In this document: positions 33,148-44,613 of the stretch, piece after piece
How the letters are laid out: each line of letters begins with the position of its first letter
Position numbering within the stretch: the stretch's first letter is position 1
Translations under genes and position numbers: made by a program
Notes under the pieces: generated by a model
The model's database searches: none
Told to the model about the DNA's origin: nothing
Seen by the model: only the letters and a program-made list of their open reading frames with translations
Assembly: GCA_023014485.1 (NCBI GenBank)
Contig: JAJOZX010012073.1
Coordinates: forward strand, 45,786 to 109,785
Direction: 5' to 3'
DNA length: 64,000 bases
DNA from: Bathynomus jamesi
Taxonomy: Eukaryota; Arthropoda; Malacostraca; Isopoda; Cirolanidae

Positions 33148-33215
33148 GAATTTAAACGAAAATATCATGACTTAACCTAACCAATCATCAAGGGCGTACA
33201 GTTGACCTAACCGGT
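33148..33215. repeat. Half-copy of the dispersed hairpin core
   Basis: AACGAAAATATCATGACTTA, ACCTAACCAATC and TCAAGGGCGTACAGTTGACC match one arm of the hairpins at 8180-8381, 57540-57690 and 62726-62863. Confidence 0.85.
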
Positions 33216-33305
33216 GTCACGTACTGAACTGTCCGCAAAACATTAGGACCGATCAATTTGTGATGCGTGATCTTTACGGGGGCTCCGCCCCCGTACCCCC
33301 GAGAC

Positions 33306-33635
33306 CTAAATTATACAAATGATAATGTAATAACATGTGCCAACCTTGCATGGGTAGTCTGCTAAATTTCGCGTGCCCTTAAACTGAAACGACACGCGTT
33401 TATTTTTTAGATTTTTTTTACGGCACCTAAAGACCTTCTGGTCTTTTCTTAAAATACAAGCACTATTGCATTTAGGGCAGGTCACGGATGTTTTAATTAT
33501 TCCGTGATTCAAAAAAAGGTCTAAACTCTTGTCTTCATCGAGGGCAATATGGCGGATCACGTCTTCAAAATCAAATATGCATAGCTGACACGTCATACTT
33601 CTAGTCACAAAAAAACGAACTGAACAGACGAACAT
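33306..33635 (-). CDS. Small zinc-ribbon protein or transposase N-terminus (possible Merlin/IS1595-like)
   Basis: A 109-residue minus-strand ORF starting at 33635. Residues 49-76 read TSVTCPKCNSACILRKDQKV then FRCRKK, a CxxC..C zinc-ribbon. The preceding segment IALDEDKSLDLFLNHGIIK resembles the helical lead-in of ISXO2/Merlin-type transposases, which bind DNA through such a ribbon. The frame has no catalytic domain and ends after ADYPCKVGTC. It lies inside the Tigger-like element near a GC-rich hairpin (GGGGGCTCCGCCCCC at 33279-33293). I read it as a fragment of a second DNA transposon; no function is proven. Confidence 0.4.
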   Translation of the reverse strand: MFVCSVRFFVTRSMTCQLCIFDFEDVIRHIALDEDKSLDLFLNHGIIKTSVTCPKCNSACILRKDQKVFRCRKKNLKNKRVSFQFKGTRNLADYPCKVGTCYYIIICII

Positions 33636-34523
33636 TTGCTAAAAATGATTTACTTGTAAAACAGGACAAATTGAATTACGCAGAAGTAGCCACAATCACC
33701 AAAAATAAGAAATATTCACCAAATAGTCGATATATATATATATATATTGAAAAAACACCAAAAATAGGAAATATATTTTAATAAAAAAACACATTTTATA
33801 CAAATTTGCACAAGATAATATATATATATTTTCTTATTCAGTTTTGATTGGTTATTCAATAAATATTGCTGTTATAGTTGGATATGACGGGGTCAAAAAA
33901 CGAATAATAACCGAACGATGAACTAATGCAGATTGAAGAACAAAGAGCAGCAGAGGATTCGGGAAATGATGATGAACCAGAAGAAGAGGGGCACCGGTAA
34001 AATACAGCTCACAGTAGCAAAATTGTAGGAAGCATTTTCTATGGCTTACGTCCTCGCAAAACATCTTGCTAATAATGATCCCAACATGGAACGGAGCAGC
34101 GCATTGAAAAGAAAATTAGAGGAAGGAAATTTATCGGGAGGAAAAGGAGGCACGGCAGTCAACGCTAGTTGCGTATTGTAAGAAACCAGCTGCTGCAACA
34201 ACCCAAGGTGACGGTGAAGAAGATGCTCCCGATGTAATTTAACATTTTTTTGATTATGTATTTTACATTTATGTACGTTATTAAATAAATTTTGTGTGTA
34301 TAATATTTGTTTTTTATCCATTTCGTATTAATATATTTTAGTAAAAGGGGTTAAACAATTAATAAATACATTGACTTTAAGGGGAAAACAATTTGGAAAG
34401 AACGCATCCCAAACTTATAACATTGTCCCTACGGGGAAACGCGCATGTCATTGCTGCGCGCGTTTGCATAACGCGGTTTTTCAGGAACACATCCCACGCG
34501 TTATAGCAGGTCCGACTGTATGT

Positions 34524-34555
<32 letters not shown>

Positions 34556-34559
34556 ACAA

Positions 34560-35066
34560 TCATACGTATGCCGACAAACTTTTGTTTCCAACTGTACAAC
34601 GCTCCTCCATGGACATTTTAAAACAGAAAGATCGTTATTTGGTTTACAGTTAAAACGGTATTACAGTTGCTTATGTAATAAAATTTAATTGTACTGTAAT
34701 GCCGTTTTGTTCTAATTTTTGTCTCGTGCGTAATGGTTTGCCAATATTCCTTAAATCGTTAAGATTTATTACAAATTCGCAGTTAAATGTGATTTATTTT
34801 AATTAATTATTTATAGTTTACAGTTCTTTAATATTCGTATTTTTATTATTATTATTATTAAAATCGTTTATGTTTAGATGGATTGAATGTATGTATACAT
34901 TCTTCCAACCTGTAATTGTCAATATTTTTTATGGTAATTAACCACCAAAACGAACAAGTTTACAAGGCCCTCAAATTCAGGCCTTCCGTTTTCATTTCAT
35001 ATGTAGACTGGTAAATGAGGCGGCTGTTAATTATTTGCCTATACTACATTATACATATACACATAA

Positions 35067-35128
<62 letters not shown>

Positions 35129-35630
35129 TGGATGAGAATTTTTGAGCAAATAGAGTAAATATAAATAAGAAAATACATTTGAGTGAAAGGAAGCGTAATT
35201 TTTATTTTTCAATTTTTACTTTATTTTTTCGCTTCACTTTTTATACATTTTAATAAAATTTAGTTTTAAAACTTTTCCACAATTTTTGTGACATTTGCCG
35301 TTGTGTTTTGTGGAATTAGGATTGTCAGACAGTATTTACAAGAAGAGTTTTTACTTTTTAGTCTGTAGAAACTAAAGAAATTTTTGTATAAAAAATAGAA
35401 ACATTGCACATTACGTGATTTGTACGTGTTAACCCATTTACACCTCGCGTCCCATACGTGGGACGGTCAGATTGTTAACATTTACACTGGAATTTAAAGG
35501 CAAAAATTAAAATCGATTTCCGCGTAAATGGGGTACTCGAGGGGTACACGTATTTCTGGCTTTGCTCAGGCCGCGCATTGAAGATCACATAGGGCGAATG
35601 TCGCCTTTAATCTTTCAACTTCTTTGTTTT
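34560..35630. other. AT-rich stretch with (GA)n, upstream of the first Ig exon
   Basis: Contains a (GA)n array at 35073-35125 and no ORF of interest. It is probably intron of the Ig gene, since the first visible exon (35634) starts with an acceptor. Confidence 0.6.
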
Positions 35631-35633
35631 CAG

Positions 35634-35806
35634 TTCCTCCCGAACGCCCCTTTTTGGGCTATGGAGGGGCCCAGTTAGCGGAAGGCGCCAGACTGACCAC
35701 GAGGGCGGGGAACTCGCTCGCCCTCCGTTGCGTCGTGGAAGGAGGGAACCCGGCGCCTTCCATCGAGTGGTTTCTCAATGAGAAGGAAGTGACCGCAAAC
35801 AGCAGC
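35634..35806 (+). CDS. Ig-superfamily gene, exon 1 of the visible part (Ig domain, first half)
   Basis: The acceptor TTTGTTTTCAG ends at 35633 and the donor GTAAGT starts at 35807. The exon enters in phase 1 and leaves in phase 0. It encodes VPPERPFLGYGGAQLAEGAR, then SLALRCVVEGGNPAPSIEWF: the B-strand Cys and C-strand Trp of an I/C2-set Ig domain, with the GNPAP turn. Because it starts in phase 1, at least one coding exon lies upstream, probably outside the window. The encoded protein is most likely a cell-surface adhesion or recognition molecule of the nephrin/SYG-2/CADM kind; orthology is not assigned. Confidence 0.85.
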
Positions 35807-36401
35807 GTAAGTATGGAAGACGGACTCTTTTACGTCGCCGGTCGGAGGTACTACCTTTCCTCCATTCGATGGGGCACAGTTGGCGTGATGCTTTCTCCTC
35901 CATTTCTCCACGAGTAACAAACTCACGCAGGAATGAATGTCGCTCTAAATAAAATGTCATTCGCGTTAGATTAAGTTGGAGCGACATTCGAGAGCCGAGT
36001 TTGTCCTTTCTGGGTAGTGAATGAAGGAGAAAAGTAAGCCGCCATAATTGACTATCATTTAATAAATTAATTCTAGACTTTATAATACCATTTAAGTCAA
36101 ACTCTGTTAAAATAGTGTTACAGATGTAGGTTGTTGTGTAGACCTTTATATGTGCGTCTGTGTACGCGCGCGTGTAAGTCATAAACAGCGTCCAATTTCT
36201 GATATTATTTAGTGTTGGTTTGGCGCATGCGCGTAAATGAAGTAAAACATAATTTTTGTTGCACAGTTCATAGACGAGATTAGAGCGAGATCAAATTTCC
36301 CGTTTTCATTATTGAGATTCGCTTCAAAATCTTGATAATGGCGGAAAAATGTCAAAAGAAATCTTCAATCGAATTTGGATGCGAGGAAATTCTATTCATG
36401 G

Positions 36402-36403
<2 letters not shown>

Positions 36404-36481
<78 letters not shown>
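36404..36481. repeat. (CT)n microsatellite in intron
   Basis: About 39 CT dinucleotides, 130 bp before the acceptor of the next exon. Confidence 0.95.
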
Positions 36482-36483
<2 letters not shown>

Positions 36484-36610
36484 GAGCGCATTTTCTCTCA
36501 CTGAAAACCAATTTTTTTGCTTTACCTCCTTTGTCTTTGTTTCTTACCTTTCCCCTTTTCCGTTCCCGCCTTCACCCCCTACCCAATTATAGATGCCTCC
36601 CTCTCTGCAG

Positions 36611-36773
36611 ATCCGGAGCGAGTGGAGGGGTCCTGAAGCCCAGTTCGCCTCTGTGAGCAACGTGACCATCTCCAGGATCCTGAAGGAGCACCACAACGCG
36701 TCCGTCGTGTGTCGAGTCGTTCATCCCGCCCTTTCACGCCCACACACATCCCACCTGAAGCTCAACATTGAGT
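36611..36773 (+). CDS. Ig-superfamily gene, exon 2 (Ig domain, second half)
   Basis: The acceptor CCTCTCTGCAG ends at 36610; the donor GTGAGT starts at 36774. Phase 0 in, phase 1 out. It reads IRSEWRGPEAQFASVSNVTI, SRILKEHHNASVVCRVVHPA and SHLKLNIE, giving the E-strand and the F-strand Cys that completes the disulfide with exon 1. The CRVVHPALS pattern is typical of C2-type domains in nectin/nephrin-like proteins. Two N-glycosylation sequons (NVT, NAS) are visible. The 804-bp intron splits the domain in its middle. Confidence 0.85.
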
Positions 36774-37072
36774 GTGAGTATTACCTTAAATATCAGTCTT
36801 CAGTATGTGGTCAGTGTGAAAAATGTTTATCAATAAAATGACGTAATCATGATTTCTATTGCATTAATTGTTCTAGTGTGGCTTTAGAAGGTCGCTGTAA
36901 ACTTGAACAATCTTATAATGAAGAAGTCTTCACTGAAACCTTGAAAGATACAGTACGTCTATGCGTTAGCCTACAATGTATCTGTGTTTAGTTGTATGCA
37001 TAAATGTGATTTGGTTGTGAAAATTGAAGTGAAGATATTTAAATTAAACGAGAAAATCAGTTTCCATCTATA

Positions 37073-37276
37073 TGAGACCCTCCTAAGAAGAAGTGCTAAG
37101 CGACAAAAGTTAAATTTTGAAAGTGTCATAATTTTTTAACTTCTGAATATATTTCGTCGAAATATCTTCAAAAGTTAAAAAAATTATTCCACCTTCAAAT
37201 TGATACAACTTTTAACTGCGTTTTCTGGCGTTTTTAACTTTTGTCGCTTAGCCAACTTCTTCCTAGGAGGGCCTCA
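37073..37276. mobile_element. 204-bp palindromic MITE with TA target duplication
   Basis: The ends TGAGACCCTCCTAAGAAGAA and inverse of TGAGGCCCTCCTAGGAAGAA are flanked by TA. GCTAAGCGACAAAAGTTAAA occurs near the left end with its inverse near the right. No coding sequence; the family is likely Tc1/mariner-related by its TA target. Confidence 0.8.
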
Positions 37277-37872
37277 TATTACGTATCCTCCATTAGTAGT
37301 TGTACTAACAACGCTATTGTCATCTTTCAAACTCATGACAAGTTTCCTTCATGAACTCATAAAATGCAAATTGGCAAATAGTGATTCTTTGTGGGGATTT
37401 CTATTGCTCTGTTTATAATTCTCGCAGTAACCTTGATTGAATTGGTAACAAACACGAATACGCTCTTAAAATGAATTTGCACAAATTAATCCATAACAGC
37501 ACATTTGTTTACCCGCTTATAGACAGATAGATAGACAGACACAGATAGACAGACACAGATAGATATAAATAGATAATATATGAATAATTTTAATGGTATC
37601 ATACGCGTTCTTAACATATGTATTAAGGAAGATCCCTCTTTAAACGCTCGCTCTGAGATCGGAATGCTAATGACAGACCATTGAATGATTAATCGTCGTC
37701 ATTCGCCACGATTAGAGATCGTTTCACTGCTCGTTTTCTCTCTCGTTTTTTGCTTTTATTCAATTAAGTCCTTCGACATCGATTCTCGACACGAGTATGA
37801 AAACGTTTCCTGTAACGTTTTTCCGTTACTTACGTGCAAATTAATTGCGAGAGACAATTGGTCAGTTACTCA

Positions 37873-38130
37873 ACGCCAGAAGTTCAGTGGTTAACACAGT
37901 TTTCCTTCAATCGAGGTGAAAACTGAGGTCGGGGGTTCGACTCCTCCCCATGGTGCTGGTAATAATTAATACGGAAATATTCAGAGCTCTTTGTAACTTT
38001 TCCTACAGTTCGATGAGCATCCTTCTGGCTGATAAGGCTCCGTTTCGGGTCTAAAACTGGAAAAAATAATGCATTATTTAAAAGTATGAAATTAGATCTG
38101 AAAAGTTGCTCCCTCAAAAACTATAAGAAA
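37873..38130 (+). mobile_element. tRNA-derived SINE-like sequence
   Basis: AGAAGTTCAGTGGTTAACAC is a good Pol III A-box region, and GGGGGTTCGACTCCTCCCC (37930-37948) is a B box within a T-arm-like hairpin, 50 bases downstream. A weak anticodon-like stem lies between them. A non-tRNA body follows. The sequence is too divergent for a real tRNA gene. Confidence 0.5.
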
Positions 38131-38687
38131 TGTCTATTCAAAGCGGACCATTTTTACCATCGAGTGTAAGAAGACTTTTTCTCGAATAAGTGTGTGTGTG
38201 TGTGTGTGGTGTACACATTATTTAATAGACACGTACCTAATTATTATTATTAATATAATACAACTTTACTGTAGAGAACAAAGGAGGAGAAAGAATTGCC
38301 CAAAAGGACCGTCAATTTTCATCTCCACTGTGAGCTTCTTTCTTGTCAAGTTAAAATCATCATTTATTTAAATTGTTGAAAGTAAATCTATCAGCCAAAG
38401 AAGACGATAAGTGAAACGGTATTTGACCTCAGTAACGTAATAGTTGTGGAATGTTCCTTAAGGAACGAGACAACGCGTGACAATTTAGATCATCGAATGG
38501 ACACTTATCTACTCGTAGTTCAGAGGTCCAAATATTTCAGTGGACAGCGACATCTTCGGCAAATGAAGCGTTCTACCTTACTAAATATAAATTATACATT
38601 ATTTCAACCAGATTTGCGTTTATTTTGACAGAAATGTTGTAAATGAACGAGCCGCGCCTTCGGCTTCCTACCTACGGGTAGGGCTTG

Positions 38688-41051
38688 CAGGCTGTCAAGT
38701 TCCTACTTTTTTTCTTACTTTTTCCTATTTTTCAAGAAATTCCTATTTACTCCTATTTTTTTGCAAAATTTTCCTACTTTTCCTATTTTTATGAGCGGTT
38801 ATCAATTGACATTCATTATTGTATCATTTTATTGTATTTTACTGTAAACTATTATGTTTCATTGTATTTTATTGTCGGTATATTTATATGTAGCTATATT
38901 GTATGTATATTTTTATTGTATTTTTATGAGCAGTTATCAATTGGCATCAATTAATTGTTATTTCATTTCAGATGAGTTGCGTTCAATAGTTGTTTAGATG
39001 TTCCAGTATTGTTTAGTTCTTTGCTAAAAATGCCTGGAGAAAAAACAAAATTTTCGTCTGCTTGGTTGGAAGTGATAGACGTTAATCACCAAAGACTAGT
39101 GCAGTGGTGTCGTAAAGGAAAAGATGAATACCATGGTTATTGTCGTTTTTGTGATGTAGATGTAAGATATGATAATGCTGGGAAAACCCAGTTGTTGCGA
39201 CATGCGAGAAGAGAAAAGCATAAAGAAGTTATTAAGTTTGTCCAGGACAAAAATCGGAGTAAACTTATTTTAGTTGTACTTCAACGGTACACGTGGCCCA
39301 GCAAAGCTTGTCGCAGTTAATTACGAGGTGCGAGTGTAACTGCGCAAATATACTGGTTGGCTAAGGTCGCCTTGTGCAACTACAATTTGAGATTAATTGA
39401 TTGTGTTGGAGATACATTTAGGAGTATGCTTCCTGATAGTAAGATCGCTGCAAATTTTTCCTTGAGTAGAACGAGTGTTTCGTATATAATAGGAGAAGGA
39501 ATGGCACCTTGCTTCAGACGGGTGCTTATTGACGATATGAAGAATTCGGATTTGCCGTTTGCTATACATTTTGATGAGACAAGCAATGCACGAGTGAAGA
39601 AATAGATGGATCTCACTTTACGCTTTTGGTCATCTACATATAATCAAGTATGGGTGGCATATTATACATTTCTGTTTTTCTGGCCATGCAGAAAAAGGGC
39701 TGCTTCCAGGATGTTTGAGCGGCTGCAGAAAGACAAAATTCCTGTTACAAAGCTTATTACACTCGTCAGAGATGGACCAAATGTTAACAAGACAATCTCC
39801 GCGAAACTACAACAAATGATAAAAGATGAACACCCAGAATTTAAAGGTTTCATTGATCCGGGAAGTTGTGTCCTCCATGTTATACACAATGCTTTCGGCA
39901 AAGGCTTGGAGAAATATGGAAAAGATATTGATCAGCTTTGTTTGGATGTACAATTGTACATGCTCTGTTCAAATACAGTTCTGCACGGAGAGAGGACTAT
40001 CAGAAGCTTCAGCGAGAGATGGAAATTGACCTGTATACATTTCAGCAGCACACAGAAGTACGCTGGTTAAGTCTTGGTCCTTCCATCAGGAGACTTCTTG
40101 ACCAGTGGGAATGCATATGTGACTTCATCAAAGAACTTGGCAAAAATGAGAAAACGGCCCCAAAAAGTGCCAGTTGCAGAAGAGTTTGTAGATTGCTGAC
40201 TTGTGACCATAAAAGGTAACAAAGTTGCAGCTTGAGTTTTTCAAAGGGTGTGTCCCTGTTTCTGAATAATTTCTGACTAATTTTCAATTGAGTAACCCAA
40301 CTATTCACTTTATGACAATATGTGTGGAACTCTCCTGAAACTCTTGGTCAGGTTCATGAAGCCAGAAGCGGTAAAAGGAATATATATTGTGCTAACTTGT
40401 CATCCATTAATATTCAAGATCGAAATCTTCAGCTCGCTGACCAGGACCTGGTTATTGGCGATACTACAAGAAAGGCTGTACCGTCATTAAAGCCTGAGCA
40501 GCAAGCGGCAGCTATTTTGGGAATAAGGTCTTTCCTTGTTGCAGCAACAGGCCATTTGCAGTCAAGGCTTCCATTACACAACAAAATCTTAAAGGATCTT
40601 GGTTGTATCAACCCCTTGAAGAGAGACAAAACTAGTACTATTTCTTCCATCAAGAATTTAACACGGAACCTGCAATCTGAACTGGATGGTAATACCGTTC
40701 TGGATGAGTGGAAACTGTTTCAATCAGATCCCGAAATTCCAGATTTCGATGCAGGCCATAGAATTGAAGAATATTGGAACAAGGTGTTCTCATTGCAAAC
40801 AGGTGATGGTAGTAAGCGGTACAAACTTCTACCATTTGTCATCAAATCTGGATTAGTGATGGGAGGCCATCTTTCAGACTTTGATACTGATAGAAATATC
40901 AGTATCAAAGTCAGTTTCAGACTTCGATACTGATAAAAATATTTCTAATTCTGTCCTATTTTTTAATGTTATTCCTATTATTTTCCTACTTTTCCAGATG
41001 CAAATTTCCTATTTTCCTATCTTTTGAAATGTACCGAGTGCTTGACAATCT
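38688..41051 (+). mobile_element. hAT-like transposon (BED-finger family), truncated transposase
   Basis: The left terminus CAGGCTGTCAAG and right terminus CTTGACAATCTG are inverted with two differences. The flanks share GGGCTTG (38681-38687 and 41052-41058). Both subterminal regions are rich in direct TTCCTATTTT/TTCCTACTTT words (38700-38800 and 40950-41020). The body encodes a broken transposase (39030-40870). hAT classification rests on the CAG terminus, the probable 7-8 bp duplication and the protein. Confidence 0.75.
39030..40935 (+). pseudogene. hAT-like transposase with BED zinc finger, frameshifted
   Basis: The start MPGEKTKFSSAWLEVIDVNH (39030) leads into a BED-type finger, GYCRFCDVDVRYDNAGKTQL then HARREKHKEV (39140-39230). 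After shifts: MLPDSKIAANFSLSRTSVSY, FAIHFDETSNARVKK (39560-39605, the D of the catalytic core), a stop at 39603, MDLTLRFWSSTYNQVWV, ITLVRDGPNVNKTISAKLQQ (39760-39815) and DPGSCVLHVIHNAFGKGLEK. Later pieces are QQHTEVRWLSLGPSIRRLLD (40035-40100) and KPEQQAAAILGIRSFLVAAT to RYKLLPFVIKSGLVMG (40490-40865). The hATC dimerisation domain is lost and replaced by a small palindromic duplication of TTGATACTGATA (40876-40935). The family is common in arthropods as uncharacterised proteins. Confidence 0.8.
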
Positions 41052-41059
41052 GGGCTTGT

Positions 41060-43000
41060 GATCACTTCGTGATCTTTAACGCCGCTCATCTTGATAGATC
41101 CGACCCTAACGGGCGACTGAGCGAGAGACATTAGCTCCATCCACTTTATGCGAGTCAGCCAATCATAAGGCGACTGAGCGAAAGAGATTTTTGTTACTTC
41201 GCTCAAGACCGCGCAACGTTTTTTATTTATAGATAGATATTGATGGTCTTCATTAGATCATTTTCACAGAGAACTCCTTGATTCCATTCTGGGAACAGCT
41301 GATACTAAACACCACTTCCTTCCTCCCCGTGCGATGCTTTGTTTCGTAACTAAAAGTTTTGTCATTAGTGTTACTGTAGTTAAAGACTAAAAGGATAAAT
41401 TTCTATTACCTAAAAGGAATACTTTAAAATTTGGAATTGGAATAAAGGGATGAAATGGAACTTGATTGCATTTTATTCTAGTTTGAAGATCGGTCTTTTC
41501 AGTCTGACGATCCCCTCTTTTTAAATTAAAATTTCTATAACCAAACCAAAAATCCCCTTCTTTACCCTTACCCCAGCCAGCCCTTCTTTCCCTCTTTACC
41601 CCAGCCCTGTATCGTCCTTTGAGCGTTATTTTTCAGATCTGTAATTTGTTATTGATTTTAAAGGGCGTTCAATCAGGGCAGTAATTAACCACTTTCTCCC
41701 TCGTGATTTCATCTGACTCTTCAACATCCATCGTTTTACTGTCATTCAGTTTTCACCCCTTCTTTTTTCTTCATCAAATTTCTTCTTAAAGTAAACAGGT
41801 TTCCTCACTATTTTAAGCTGATTTTTATACAGGGATAGCTTGTCATTGTGTGTGTGTGTGTGTGTGTAATGAAGTAGGTAAAAGATTGACGTACATAGCG
41901 TGACATATAGCTATTAATAAGCCAATATCCTTTGATCTATCGTTCCTTTATTATCAACTTCGAATTACTTTTTTCATTTATATGTTAAGATTTGTAATAC
42001 GCGAATATTATGAATAGCAAGAATCGTCGTGGAGACGCGGAAATTGGTGTTTCCATGGCAACCAACTTTATTTAGTTAATTCATTTATTGAGAGTCGTGA
42101 ACGTTTGTGTAATTCGATTTGAGATGAGATTTAGCTTCATTTTGAGATCGTACCTTTTTTTATGCAGGGAGGAGGGGTCAAGGGCGAGCACCCGCGAAAG
42201 TGCCCTACCCATAGAAGAAGAAGAGGAGAACCAAAGTCTTAAAAACTTACGCGTAATAAATCTGTTTATTGTTTTCGTTCATTAAAGCAATTTGGGAGAC
42301 GTTACGAACGATAATGATCACAAATTCAATTCCTGAAAATGATTTTGTGTCTGTTTGCGTAAAATTTGTTGTTAAAATGTTTTTATTCTCGCTACATTTA
42401 CGATTACGTCTCGTTTGACTTACTTTGAAATGAAACGTCTTTCCGTTATATCGTTGTAATCGTTTGTTGAACAGTTTGCCTTCGAGGCAGTACAATAATT
42501 GAAGTATCGATGAACCTTTGAAGGAAAGGACTTTGGCTCGAAGCGAAATTCGCTTTATTGAACCTCCACAAATACTTAAAAATATTGAGTAAAGCGATGA
42601 AATGAATCAATTCCAGTCAATCATCTCATTCAAGATTGTTTCTTCTTTCAAAAATTAACAGTTTATCGCAACCATTTCTCTCCATCGAGCCAATTGGTTG
42701 ACCAAAAACCTTCAGTCTCTGCAACCTTTTTTAAAATGTTCTTTAAAATCGAAGAATCTACAGAGGAATTATTACTTTGTGTTTTGATAGAGGAATGCGT
42801 TTCGTTAGTTAACGTAGACTTTCTTCAGGGTGGGCTCTGGGGCAAAAATGATATGATGTGCCCAGTCCAGTAGTTGTCATTTGAGATGGTTCGAAGAGAA
42901 AATAAAATTATTCATAAATCCTTTTAAATTTTACCAAAAATCTACCATTTTTGGTTGATTTTTCAAAAATTAATTTTTATCGTGTTCCCGAACGAAAAGT
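41060..43000. other. Intron sequence without recognisable elements
   Basis: Includes a small palindrome GATCACTTCGTGATC at 41060-41074, twice the phrase GCGACTGAGCGA (41115, 41170), a (TG)n at 41847-41868 and AT-rich DNA. No exon found. Confidence 0.5.
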
Positions 43001-43670
43001 TTGGAGGGGCCATACTGGATTGCACTTTGTCTGTCTGTCTGTCTGTGCCTGTTATACTCTCGTGTCCGTGCAATAACTTTTCAACCGCTTAACAAATTAG
43101 TGAAGCATTACACATACATGGATCACGACAAGACGATGTCATGATCAAAGGTCAAGGTCATAAGTAGAGGTCAAAAGTCAAATGTCATAAACAAGAATCA
43201 GGTCCCTGTATCAAAGGTCAAGGTCACAAATAGGTCAAATGTCAAATGGAGGTCCATGACATAACTTTTGAATTGTTCTACATAAATTGATGAAACCATA
43301 CATGTATGGATCATTACACGATCATATGTTTGGAGCAAGACTCGGGTCCCTGCATTAAAGGTGAAGGCCACAATAGAGGTTAAAGGTCCATGTCATAGAT
43401 TTTGAACCGCTCTATATAAATTGATGAAACTTTACACGTGAATAGATCATTATAATACGATGTATTTTAAACCAAACTTGGGTCCCTGCATTAGAAGTCA
43501 AGGTCAGAAAGGTCAAAGGGAGGTCCATGCCATAGATTTCAAACCGATCTACGCAACTTAAAACTTTACGCACGTATGGATCATCACAAGAGTCGAGTTC
43601 CTATATCCAAGGTCAAATGAAAGTCCACTCTACATAAGTTGATGAAACTTAGCACACATACAGAGGGTTT
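43000..43670 (+). repeat. Minisatellite-like repeat with about 130-bp units rich in AGGTCA
   Basis: After GGAGGGGCCATACTGGATTG and four GTCT repeats, a unit of roughly 130 bp recurs about four times: a CTCTACATAAATTGATGAAA box, a CATGTATGGATCAT box, an AAGA..CGGGTCCCTGCATT box and AAGGTCAAGGTCA-like words (43149-43159, 43213-43225, 43497-43513). Related shorter copies are at 16440-16610, 28560-28640 and 46350-46680. Confidence 0.75.
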
Positions 43671-43951
43671 ACAAAAGTAAATATACACCTTTCGTTTTCA
43701 CATAGTTTCTTATTTGATAATAAAAGTCAATAAGTAATAAAAAATTATTGAATCAATATATTTAGAATCGTGTTACTTTCCCTTTGAATTATGTAAAGGT
43801 GACACACGGTTTGGCATTCCATTGATGATCTTCGCTATTTGTTCTTGAGAACGATCATCGTGGTTTCTCTTTACTTTTGTCAACCCTCTCTATGCATGTA
43901 CAGGATTTACATTACATGTAACAAAAGAATAGTGTGTGTGTGTGTGTATAT

Positions 43952-44436
43952 TAGTGGTGGACCGGATATCCGCATCATTTTTAGCATCCGCATCCGCACT
44001 TGACTGCGGATGTTATGCGGATATTACCTCTAATAAATTATGCAATTTACAATTAAATTAGCTTATAAAGTAGCTTATAAGGCCCAGTCATGCACATTTC
44101 ATGTAAAGTATTAATTATTAATGAACAAACAAACATATAAAGCTCAAAATATAAATACGTGGTAACAGAAAATTGAATGAAACTTGTTTCATTGAATTTT
44201 CTGTGGCTGAAACTCTTGAGAAAGTTATTATTTTTATCATAATGAAAACATTAATATTAATTTTAATTCTTATGCATTGCCTGCCATAATAGTAATATCA
44301 CGAAATTTGAAAAATTGTCATATATTCATAATTCTATATTATATTGATAGATTAACTAAATATCCGCATCCGCGGATATTGGAATTAAAAATCCGCATCC
44401 GCAGATGTTGAAAAAGTGACATCCGGTCCACCACTA
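43952..44436. mobile_element. Non-autonomous hAT-like element (485 bp)
   Basis: The ends TAGTGGTGGACCGGAT and ATCCGGTCCACCACTA are inverted. Subterminal arrays of CCGCATCCGC and GCGGAT occur at both ends (43970-44025 and 44360-44410). Flanking TA-rich DNA hides the target duplication. No coding sequence. Confidence 0.75.
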
Positions 44437-44613
44437 ATATATATATATATATATATAATGACAGTGTGACAGTTAATGCTTTTCCATACATAGCATAATA
44501 TGATGATAATGATGATAAACCACAGATTTCAAAGTTGTGGTAAGTTAGGCCTATTTTGGTCCCTTCCAAATGGAAACGGGGCCCTCATAGGCCTATTACT
44601 TGGTTTGCTTCAG

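Larger units (their letters stand above)
32738..34520 (+). mobile_element. Pogo/Tigger-like element, degenerate
   Basis: Left end CAGTCGGATCTGCTATAACG (about 32738) and right end CGTTATAGCAGGTCCGACTG (about 34501-34520) are inverted and lie in TA-rich flanks. Tigger-like elements have such CAGTCGNAC termini. In the right third, the + strand reads IEEQRAAEDSGNDDEPEEE and YCKKPAAATTQGDGEEDAPD, an acidic C-terminal tail of a Tigger/CENP-B-like protein (33925-34240), with stops. The interior also holds a hairpin (32957-33126), a half-copy of the dispersed hairpin core (about 33148-33215) and a zinc-ribbon ORF (33306-33635). Confidence 0.75.
36774..38680. other. Intron sequence with a MITE, a tRNA-like SINE and tetranucleotide repeats
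   Basis: Besides the MITE at 37073-37276 and the SINE-like stretch at 37873-38130, there are GATA/GACA-type repeats at 37513-37570 and a (TG)n at 38192-38209. No exon is recognisable. Confidence 0.6.

Noticed and set aside
33276..33297. Rho-independent-like terminator (GGGGGCTCCGCCCCC)
   Set aside because: Eukaryotic context and no T-run; simply a GC hairpin inside transposon debris.
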